A stretch of 64,000 nt of DNA, from positions 18,613 to 82,612 of IMG/VR virus record IMGVR_UViG_3300029915_000016, one strand, 5' to 3'. This document shows positions 34,719-39,195 of this stretch, piece by piece. The number at the start of each line of letters is the position of its first letter. Within the stretch, counting starts at the first letter, position 1. The translations under genes were made by a program, and so were the position numbers. Below the pieces are notes generated by a model. That model was not told where the DNA came from, did no database searches, and saw only the letters and a program-made list of their open reading frames with translations. This stretch comes from a virus.

Positions 34719-34793
34719 GTCCTTGTCTTCCAACGTTTAGGAACTCCGGCTCTCTACCGGATAACGCGGGGTAAGCACCCTCCAAGGACACCA
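34719..34793 (+). tRNA. tRNA-Glu(CUC), odd T arm
   Basis: Acceptor GTCCTTG / CAAGGAC, A73, CCA. Anticodon stem TCCGG / CCGGA, loop CTCTCTA. The T arm is GGGT-AAGC-ACCC, a 4-nt loop without TTC. Confidence 0.7.
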
Positions 34794-34805
34794 TTTCGAG
34801 AACGT

Positions 34806-34907
34806 ATGACGAGAACGCAGATCGCAATAGGATTTGTAGTCAAGGTAGCAACCAAGATGTTTTGGTGGATAATTTTGATATTCCTGTTGTGGATACAAAG
34901 TTTGTGA
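34806..34907 (+). CDS. Possible membrane micro-protein
   Basis: 33 codons between tRNA-Glu and a tRNA-like RNA. Basic N-terminus followed by a hydrophobic helix (MFWWIILIFLLWI). GAG lies upstream of the ATG; the ribosome site is weak. Confidence 0.35.
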   Translation: MTRTQIAIGFVVKVATKMFWWIILIFLLWIQSL

Positions 34908-34910
34908 GTT

Positions 34911-35033
34911 TGTGCGGCGGCGTGGAGCGACACGCTAAACCTTATCGTGATATTCATCCCCCACGAGATAAGATAAGGTGAGGAAGATTGGGGGAACGAC
35001 CTGTATGCCGGTTTCGTACCCGGCCCGCACAAA
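34911..35033 (+). ncRNA. tRNA-like structured RNA with 8-bp acceptor and long insert
   Basis: TTGTGCGG pairs perfectly with CCGCACAA. A D-like arm (GCGT / ACGC) and a T-like arm (GCCGG-TTTCGTAC-CCGGC) sit where expected. About 71 nt replace the anticodon arm; they contain two mutually exclusive helices (ACCTTATC / GATAAGGT and TCCCCCA / TGGGGGA), suggesting a pseudoknot or switch. No CCA is encoded. Confidence 0.5.
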
Positions 35034-35048
35034 TAAATCACAAACTGC

Positions 35049-35078
35049 TTGACATTTGAAAACGAACAAGGATATAGT
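35049..35078 (+). promoter_or_regulatory. Sigma-70-type promoter
   Basis: TTGACA at 35049-35054 and TATAGT at 35073-35078, 18-bp spacer. Downstream are a 24-codon frame (35086-35160) and a hairpin (35205-35233, AGGCCCG / CGGGCCT) before the endonuclease gene at 35252, as in an attenuated leader. Confidence 0.5.
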
Positions 35079-35251
35079 GAAAAACATGATGACCTTTACC
35101 ACACATACCGCGACACAAGCACCGACGCAGCCAGCCGGTAATCGCGGAAGTGCAGGATAGGGTCTCAGTAGGATTTTTACTCGCATAGCGAATAAAACTG
35201 AAGAGGCCCGGTTCAAACCAACGAATCGGGCCTTAGTGCGTAGGAGTAGCA

Positions 35252-35689
35252 ATGGGGAAAGCGATTCACGTTATTAGCAATGTTGATGAAGATATGAAGA
35301 CGGCAGATTGTGCGTTTTGTGGTCGCGTGAAAGTGAAACTGAAAAATAATGGTAAGGGTAGATCAAGGCGGTGGGCATGTACTATCGCGCAGAAAAAATG
35401 GGACGGTGCAAGATGTAAAACAGGAAAACCGCTTCGCAATATGACAGACGAGCAAATGGCTCACTACGTATTCAATCGACACGGAAGTTGTGATATTTGC
35501 GGTAGCGTACCACGCCGAATGTTGAACCGAGATCACTGCCATGTAACAGGAAACCTTCGCGGCTTGCTGTGCTATCGCTGTAATACGCTGCTAGGAAAAT
35601 TTGATGACAGCATCGAGAAACTCCGTATAAAGGCAGATATTTTCCTGAAGGCGGCATGTTATCTCGAAAGGAACGATACAAAGTTTTGA
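35252..35689 (+). CDS. Recombination endonuclease VII-family nuclease
   Basis: 145 residues. CAFCGRVK near the start, CDICGSVPRRMLNRDHCHVT and GLLCYRCNTLLGKF near the end give the endonuclease VII zinc/HNH core. GGAG lies upstream of the ATG. tRNA-Asn begins at the base after its stop codon, so it sits as a mobile insert in the tRNA array. Confidence 0.8.
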   Translation: MGKAIHVISNVDEDMKTADCAFCGRVKVKLKNNGKGRSRRWACTIAQKKWDGARCKTGKPLRNMTDEQMAHYVFNRHGSCDICGSVPRRMLNRDHCHVTGNLRGLLCYRCNTLLGKFDDSIEKLRIKADIFLKAACYLERNDTKF

Positions 35690-35778
35690 TGTGCGATACC
35701 CGAGAGGTAGCAGGGACGATACTGTTAATATCGAGAGGTTTATCCTCCACCGTAGGTTCGAATCCTACTCGCACAGCC
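35690..35778 (+). tRNA. tRNA-Asn(GUU), class II variable arm
   Basis: Acceptor TGTGCGA / TCGCACA, then GCC (no full CCA). Anticodon stem CGATA / TATCG, loop CTGTTAA gives GUU. A long variable arm (GAGG / CCTC) and G73 are Ser-like features, unexpected in tRNA-Asn. Confidence 0.75.
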
Positions 35779-35791
35779 TTTAGTAAGAAGT

Positions 35792-35865
35792 ACCTCGTTC
35801 GTTCAACGGCAGGACGACTGACTCTGACTCAGTTAATTGACGTTCAAATCGTCAACGGGGTGCCA
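35792..35865 (+). tRNA. tRNA-Gln(CUG)
   Basis: Acceptor ACCTCGT / ACGGGGT, G73, CCA. Anticodon stem ACTGA / TCAGT, loop CTCTGAC. Confidence 0.82.
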
Positions 35866-35876
35866 AAGATTAACGT

Positions 35877-35950
35877 GGGATCGTCGTTCAACGTTAGGAC
35901 ATTGCCCTTTGGAGGCAATTATCAAGGTTAGAATCCTTGCGATCCTGCCA
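35877..35950 (+). tRNA. tRNA-Gln(UUG)
   Basis: Acceptor GGGATCG / CGATCCT, G73, CCA. Anticodon stem TTGCC / GGCAA, loop CTTTGGA. Confidence 0.85.
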
Positions 35951-35958
35951 AACAGTAA

Positions 35959-36033
35959 GCGGGTGTATATCAACGGTAGATAGTCTCGTTGCCAACGAGA
36001 AGGAAGAGGGATCGTCACCCTCCACCCGCTCCA
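35959..36033 (+). tRNA. tRNA-Gly(GCC)
   Basis: Acceptor GCGGGTG / CACCCGC, U73 (Gly-type), CCA. Anticodon stem TCTCG / CGAGA, loop TTGCCAA. T loop is ATCGTCA. Confidence 0.8.
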
Positions 36034-36128
36034 TATTAGGAATAGTAGCCGACATGGAACATAAGATGATTTTGATGAGTGCCGACTTCCGAGAGGTACA
36101 CAAGGTTGTAGTGGCAAAACGTAAACAT

Positions 36129-36203
36129 GCTGGTATGGCCGAGAGCTTAGGCGCTGACCCCGTAAGTCAGAACACACAGGTTGAAATCCTGTTGCCAGCC
36201 CCA
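36129..36203 (+). tRNA. tRNA-Thr(CGU), C33
   Basis: Acceptor GCTGGTA / TGCCAGC, C73, CCA. Anticodon stem CTGAC / GTCAG, loop CCCGTAA: position 33 is C, not U. The 95 bp upstream (36034-36128) hold only a doubtful short frame. Confidence 0.75.
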
Positions 36204-36238
36204 TTTCAAGAGAGTCAAGCTACGGATTGAGGTACGTG

Positions 36239-36784
36239 ATGAGCACGTTGATGAAAAAGCCGGTTTTGGTCCTTAACGCCTCGTATGAGCCGATCAGGAT
36301 AGTTCCAGCGCGTCGTGCTCTCACGTTGATTTGTAAGGGTGCTGCAATGGTTGAGCAACCTACACGGATAGAAGTCTATCCGGGTATAACTCTACCATCT
36401 GTAATCCGGCTTAGGACATATCGGCATATTCCTATACGCCTTCAAATTGTCAGTCGCAAGAACATTTATATCCGTGACGGTCATAGGTGCGGATATTGTG
36501 GACAGCAATTCAAAGGTGATGAACTGACGTTAGATCACATTCAACCAAGATCCCGTGGAGGAAAGAACGACTGGTCTAACCTAGTAACTTGCTGCCGAAA
36601 AGACAACCATCGTAAGGCAGACAGGACGCCAGAGGAGGCAGGAATGAAACTGCTCCGTAAGCCTCTTCCGGCAACAGTTCACACAGGACGTGGATTGCTA
36701 CGTTCCATGGCGCTTGAAGTTGGGGCGTGGGAAAAGTATTTGTATTCCGACTCAAAAGGAGAAACGAAGTTGCAGTTTTCGTAA
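36239..36784 (+). CDS. HNH endonuclease
   Basis: 181 residues from the ATG after GAGG; a TTG 12 bp earlier is also in frame. The N-terminal part matches a bacterial HNH family (VLVLNASYEPIRIVPARRA). The core is CGYCGQQF...LTLDHIQPRSRGGKNDWSNLVTCC. Lies between two tRNA-Thr genes as an independent mobile unit. Confidence 0.85.
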   Translation: MSTLMKKPVLVLNASYEPIRIVPARRALTLICKGAAMVEQPTRIEVYPGITLPSVIRLRTYRHIPIRLQIVSRKNIYIRDGHRCGYCGQQFKGDELTLDHIQPRSRGGKNDWSNLVTCCRKDNHRKADRTPEEAGMKLLRKPLPATVHTGRGLLRSMALEVGAWEKYLYSDSKGETKLQFS

Positions 36785-36788
36785 GTTT

Positions 36789-36860
36789 GCCGAATGCTCT
36801 GAGTAGCAGCGGGAGCTTGTATCTCCTGCCCGGTCGGTTCGATTCCGACATTCGGCTCCA
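36789..36860 (+). tRNA. tRNA-Thr(UGU)
   Basis: Acceptor GCCGAAT / ATTCGGC, U73, CCA. Anticodon stem GGGAG / CTCCT, loop CTTGTAT. Short D arm. Confidence 0.75.
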
Positions 36861-36861
36861 A

Positions 36862-36953
36862 GTGGCTGAGGAAGCCAATCCGTTAAGCGTGGAGCACATG
36901 GCTTAACGGGCTAGGGGACACGGGGCGAGTGCTACGCAATCCGACTCCACCAA
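36862..36953 (+). other. Degenerate tRNA-like segment
   Basis: Holds a D-arm-like hairpin (GGCT / AGCC), a 9-bp hairpin CCGTTAAGC / GCTTAACGG whose loop (GTGGAG) can pair with CTCCAC near the end, and a terminal CCA. No T arm or clear anticodon. Possibly a decayed or rearranged tRNA. Confidence 0.35.
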
Positions 36954-36960
36954 AGTTCAT

Positions 36961-37036
36961 GGCGGCTATAGTTCAGAGGCAGAACGCCGGTCTGTGGCAT
37001 CGGATGTCGGGATTTCAAAATTCCCTAGCCGCCCCA
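36961..37036 (+). tRNA. tRNA-His(GUG)
   Basis: Eight-pair acceptor including G-1:C73, the His hallmark (GGCGGCTA / TAGCCGCC), then CCA. Anticodon loop CTGTGGC. Confidence 0.9.
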
Positions 37037-37043
37037 TTTTAAC

Positions 37044-37118
37044 GGGCCAGTAGCATAGATGTAATGCGTCACCCCTGCAAGGTGAAGTTCGAGGACTCAA
37101 GCCCCTCCTGGTCCACCA
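37044..37118 (+). tRNA. tRNA-Ala(UGC), C33
   Basis: Acceptor GGGCCAG / CTGGTCC, A73, CCA. Anticodon stem TCACC / GGTGA, loop CCTGCAA with C33. The G3:U70 pair, the main Ala identity element, is present. Confidence 0.85.
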
Positions 37119-37127
37119 GTTTTGTAC

Positions 37128-37204
37128 GGCACTGTAGCTCAGAATGGTAGAGCAGGACTCTGAAAAGGTCCGTGTCGCGGTCTCGATAGCCGCCAGTGCC
37201 ACCA
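37128..37204 (+). tRNA. tRNA-Phe(GAA)
   Basis: Acceptor GGCACTG / CAGTGCC, A73, CCA. Anticodon stem GGACT / GGTCC, loop CTGAAAA. Confidence 0.85.
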
Positions 37205-37205
37205 T

Positions 37206-37283
37206 CGGAATGTAGCGTAGTCTGCTTAACGCGCTCGCTTCGGGAGCGAGAGATCGCAGGTCGAAATCCTGCCATTCCGACCA
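37206..37283 (+). tRNA. tRNA-Pro(CGG)
   Basis: Acceptor CGGAATG / CATTCCG with C1:G72 (Pro-type), A73, CCA. Anticodon stem CTCGC / GCGAG, loop TTCGGGA. Confidence 0.88.
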
Positions 37284-37289
37284 GTTTAA

Positions 37290-37364
37290 CGGGGTGTAGC
37301 TCAAAGGAAGAGCACTAGTTTTGGGAACTAGAGGCTGTGGTATCGTGATCCACCACCCCGACCA
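37290..37364 (+). tRNA. tRNA-Pro(UGG)
   Basis: Acceptor CGGGGTG / CACCCCG, A73, CCA. Anticodon stem CTAGT / ACTAG, loop TTTGGGA. T loop enlarged (TATCGTGAT). Confidence 0.85.
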
Positions 37365-37380
37365 TCTATTAGGAGTAGCG

Positions 37381-37626
37381 ATGAGGGATATAACAATACA
37401 GGAAGCATCCGAGTGTATCAAGAGAACGCTACCGCGCTGCACGCCTGATATTTGGTTTCTCACGCGCTTCAAGGATTACGTGAATAACAACACAGAAGTT
37501 GACGATATGGAGGAAGATGAATTTTTCGATAGTTTTCTTCCTTGCGCTTTGTGGGCTTTCACTGAAGCGATGTACAGCACGATTATGCCAGTTACTAGGT
37601 TTGGCGAATGTGCGCCTCTAGCTTAA
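37381..37626 (+). CDS. Small acidic hypothetical protein
   Basis: 81 residues from the ATG after AGGAG. Acidic middle (EVDDMEEDEFFDSF). Its last 15 bp overlap tRNA-Arg(ACG). Confidence 0.5.
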   Translation: MRDITIQEASECIKRTLPRCTPDIWFLTRFKDYVNNNTEVDDMEEDEFFDSFLPCALWAFTEAMYSTIMPVTRFGECAPLA

Positions 37627-37687
37627 TGGAAAGAGCGGCACTCTACGAAAGTGTCAGGTTCCCGTTCAAGTCGGGAGGGGCGTACCA
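37612..37687 (+). tRNA. tRNA-Arg(ACG)
   Basis: Acceptor GCGCCTC / GGGGCGT, A73, CCA. Anticodon stem GCACT / AGTGT, loop CTACGAA. The following 178 bp (37688-37865) hold two hairpins (GCAAGC / GCTTGC and CAGGAATGG / CCATCCTG) but no gene I can name. Confidence 0.85.
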
Positions 37688-37865
37688 AAGATTTTCACAT
37701 GCAAGCAAAAATAGTGCTTGCAATTGCGCAGAGTTTGATGTAAGGTTGGAAATGTTGAGTTTGAGCTTCGGTGCAGGAATGGAAACATGACCATCCTGAC
37801 GAATTAGGTCTCAGAGTATCGAGCCTTGTAGCTAGGTTACAGGACGGCTACCACCGGAAATAAGT

Positions 37866-38011
37866 AAGCGAGAGCCGGAAGAGTTGGATTATCGCCTATG
37901 GAGCGGGTTATACGGGTTCGAGTCCCGTCTGGGGAACCAATAACGAATCGACTTCCCCGGTCGTCTAATGGCAGGACGCCTAAACATCCAGTTCGCTATT
38001 TGTTCTCGCTT
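37866..38011 (+). ncRNA. Y1: Y-RNA with permuted tRNA-like module and CCA
   Basis: Terminal stem AAGCGAGA (37866-37873) / TCTCGCTT (38004-38011), 8 perfect pairs. Internal loop GCC... / CTATTTGT. Inner stem GAGTTGGAT (37881) / ATCCAGTTC (37986), 9 pairs with wobbles. Inside, the tRNA parts are in reversed order: T arm ACGGG-TTCGAGT-CCCGT (37912-37928), acceptor 3' strand CTGGGGA, A73 and CCA (37929-37939), an 14-nt linker, then acceptor 5' strand TCCCCGG (37954-37960) and D arm (37963-37977). The Y stem occupies the anticodon-arm position. This matches bacterial YrlA, a Ro60 ligand that mimics tRNA; the encoded CCA is remarkable. Confidence 0.8.
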
Positions 38012-38018
38012 TAAGTTT

Positions 38019-38148
38019 TGCACGAGCCGTCCGAATTTCGTTATCCTCCGCCAAACTGGGGGCGTAGCTTAATGGCTAAAGCGCCAGAGTAATCTGGATA
38101 TTGGGTTCGAGTCCCACGTCAACGCGAAGTTCAATTTTTGTTCGTGCA
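38019..38148 (+). ncRNA. Y2: Y-RNA with tRNA-like module in normal order
   Basis: Terminal stem TGCACGA (38019-38025) / TCGTGCA (38142-38148), 7 pairs. Loop GCC / ATTTTTGT. Inner stem GAATTTCG (38033-38040) / CGAAGTTC (38125-38132), 8 pairs with one wobble. Inside: short acceptor GGCG / CGTC, D arm GCTT / AAGC (38067-38082), a mini anticodon arm CCAGA-GTAA-TCTGG (38084-38097) capped by a GNRA tetraloop, and T arm TGGG-TTCGAGT-CCCA (38102-38116). Here the Y stem extends the acceptor end, the opposite topology to Y1. Confidence 0.78.
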
Positions 38149-38155
38149 GTTTTTT

Positions 38156-38214
38156 GTACGGGTCGGAAGCCAGCGTTACCTTGTAAATATCGCTGTCTGA
38201 TTATTTATCCGTAC
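38156..38214 (+). ncRNA. Y3: short Y-RNA
   Basis: 59 nt. Terminal stem GTACGG / CCGTAC, loop GTCGGAAG / ATTATTTAT, inner stem CAGCG / CGCTG (38171-38175 / 38191-38195) and a 15-nt loop. No tRNA-like module. The HNH gene starts 16 bp downstream. Confidence 0.7.
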
Positions 38215-38230
38215 CAATGGAGAGTGAATC

Positions 38231-38710
38231 ATGGGTTTCATAGCCGAAGTTTCAGCCACAGATAGGTTTTGGAGTAAGGTTGATAAATCGGCTGGGCATG
38301 GTCCAAACGGGGACTGTTGGGTTTGGACTGCACGTAGGAATTTAGATGGCTATGGGCAGTTTCGTCCTTCCTCTTGGAGATCAGGTGGTAAACTTGTAAG
38401 CGCACACGTATTTTCGTATCGCGAGAGTTTTGGCGAGTTTGATGCTGGATTACAAGTCCTGCATCGCTGCGATAATCCGGCTTGCGTTAGGGCAGAACAT
38501 TTGTTTGTAGGTACGCAGGGTGACAATGTTCACGACATGATAGCGAAAAATAGATCGGGCCTAAATTTTCTTGGCTCTGATGTGATCGCTAACATTCTCG
38601 CGATGCATGGCAAAGGGATTAAACAGACAGAAATTGCCAAGAACGTTGGGATACACAAGCAATCTGTCTGGAGAATCATTAAGAGGATGGCGGTAAAATC
38701 CTTGGCGTGA
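38231..38710 (+). CDS. HNH homing endonuclease with C-terminal HTH
   Basis: 159 residues. Classical phage HNH_3 pattern: GDCWVWTA, GYGQF, SAHVFSYRESFG, VLHRCDNPACVRAEHLF, GTQGDNVHDM. The C-terminus is a resolvase-like helix-turn-helix (GIKQTEIAKNVGIHKQSVWRI). GGAG precedes the ATG. It sits between Y3 and Y4 and so splits the Y-RNA array in two; probably a homing insertion. Confidence 0.85.
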   Translation: MGFIAEVSATDRFWSKVDKSAGHGPNGDCWVWTARRNLDGYGQFRPSSWRSGGKLVSAHVFSYRESFGEFDAGLQVLHRCDNPACVRAEHLFVGTQGDNVHDMIAKNRSGLNFLGSDVIANILAMHGKGIKQTEIAKNVGIHKQSVWRIIKRMAVKSLA

Positions 38711-38717
38711 TAAGTTT

Positions 38718-38787
38718 TGCATGGGTCGTTTGGCTCAGCGTTATCCTTCTAAGATAAAACCGCTGGCTGGTTGTTTTTATCCATGCA
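38718..38787 (+). ncRNA. Y4: short Y-RNA
   Basis: 70 nt. Terminal stem TGCATGG / CCATGCA, loop GTCGTTTGGCT / GCTGGTTGTTTTTAT, inner stem CAGCG / CGCTG continued by TTATC / GATAA. No tRNA-like module. Close relative of Y3 in sequence. Confidence 0.72.
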
Positions 38788-38795
38788 GTGTTTCA

Positions 38796-38938
38796 AAGTG
38801 CGAGTCGAAAGAAGTTGATTATCTCAACATGAATGTCATGGGTTCGATTCCCATCGTCGTAGTAATACGATGTAGCTCAGTTGGTAGAGCGTCTGGATGC
38901 CGAAAGGCGTATTCGACTTCAACCATTTATTCGCACTT
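38796..38938 (+). ncRNA. Y5: Y-RNA with permuted, GUAA-capped tRNA-like module
   Basis: Terminal stem AAGTGCGA / TCGCACTT (38796-38803 / 38931-38938), 8 pairs. Loop GTCGAAA / AACCATTTAT. Inner stem GAAGTTG (38811-38817) / CGACTTC (38914-38920), 7 pairs. Then T arm ATGGG-TTCGATT-CCCAT (38838-38854), acceptor 3' strand CGTCGTA, tetraloop GTAA (38862-38865), acceptor 5' strand TACGATG, bases UA and a fully canonical D arm GCTC-AGTTGGTA-GAGC (38875-38890). The acceptor is thus a closed 7-bp hairpin and the order is circularly permuted. A GCC-GAAA-GGC hairpin lies before the return strand. Confidence 0.82.
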
Positions 38939-38942
38939 AAGT

Positions 38943-39044
38943 TTGTCAGAGCCGGATGGGTTTGGTTATCGGTTCAAATCCGCTACACCGCAAGGTGAAT
39001 GGCTGTCCGCAAGGACAATCCAAATCCGCTATTTGTTCTGACAA
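38943..39044 (+). ncRNA. Y6: Y-RNA with reduced permuted tRNA-like module
   Basis: Terminal stem TTGTCAGA / TCTGACAA (38943-38950 / 39037-39044), 8 pairs. Loop GCC / CTATTTGT. Inner stem GGGTTTGG / CCAAATCC (38958-38965 / 39020-39027). Inside are a T arm CGG-TTCAAAT-CCG, an acceptor hairpin CACC-GCAA-GGTG (38986-38997) and a D-like hairpin TGTCC-GCAA-GGACA (39004-39017). Same permuted layout as Y5 with shortened arms, closest to published YrlA drawings. Confidence 0.78.
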
Positions 39045-39050
39045 TAAGTT

Positions 39051-39127
39051 TGCAGGGTCGGAAGTTCACTGTTCTCTACTACGAATAGAATGCCGAAAGG
39101 CGCACGGTGGGCACTATTTATCCTGCA
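39051..39127 (+). ncRNA. Y7: short Y-RNA
   Basis: 77 nt. Terminal stem TGCAGG / CCTGCA, loop GTCGGAAG / GGCACTATTTAT, inner stem CACTGT / ACGGTG (39067-39072 / 39104-39109), and an apical region with GCC-GAAA-GGC. No D/T arms. Confidence 0.7.
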
Positions 39128-39136
39128 TTGAATGTC

Positions 39137-39179
39137 CATAAGGGTCGAGCGGCAAAGCCGTTCCAATTTTATCCTTATG
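39137..39179 (+). ncRNA. Y8: minimal Y-RNA next to ro60
   Basis: 43 nt. Terminal stem CATAAGG / CCTTATG, loop GTCG / TTCCAATTTTAT, inner stem AGCGGC-AAA-GCCGTT. It ends 3 bp before the GGGAG ribosome site of the Ro60 gene, so Ro60 binding here could block translation. Confidence 0.65.
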
Positions 39180-39195
39180 ACCGGGAGAAAGACGA

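Noticed and set aside
35205-35233. T-loop-like GGTTCAAACC as a further tRNA
   Set aside because: It lies in the loop of a perfect AGGCCCG/CGGGCCT hairpin with no D or anticodon arm nearby.
37688-37865. A ninth Y RNA upstream of Y1
   Set aside because: Hairpins exist, but no terminal stem with the GUC/AUUUAU or GCC/AUUUGU loop could be found.
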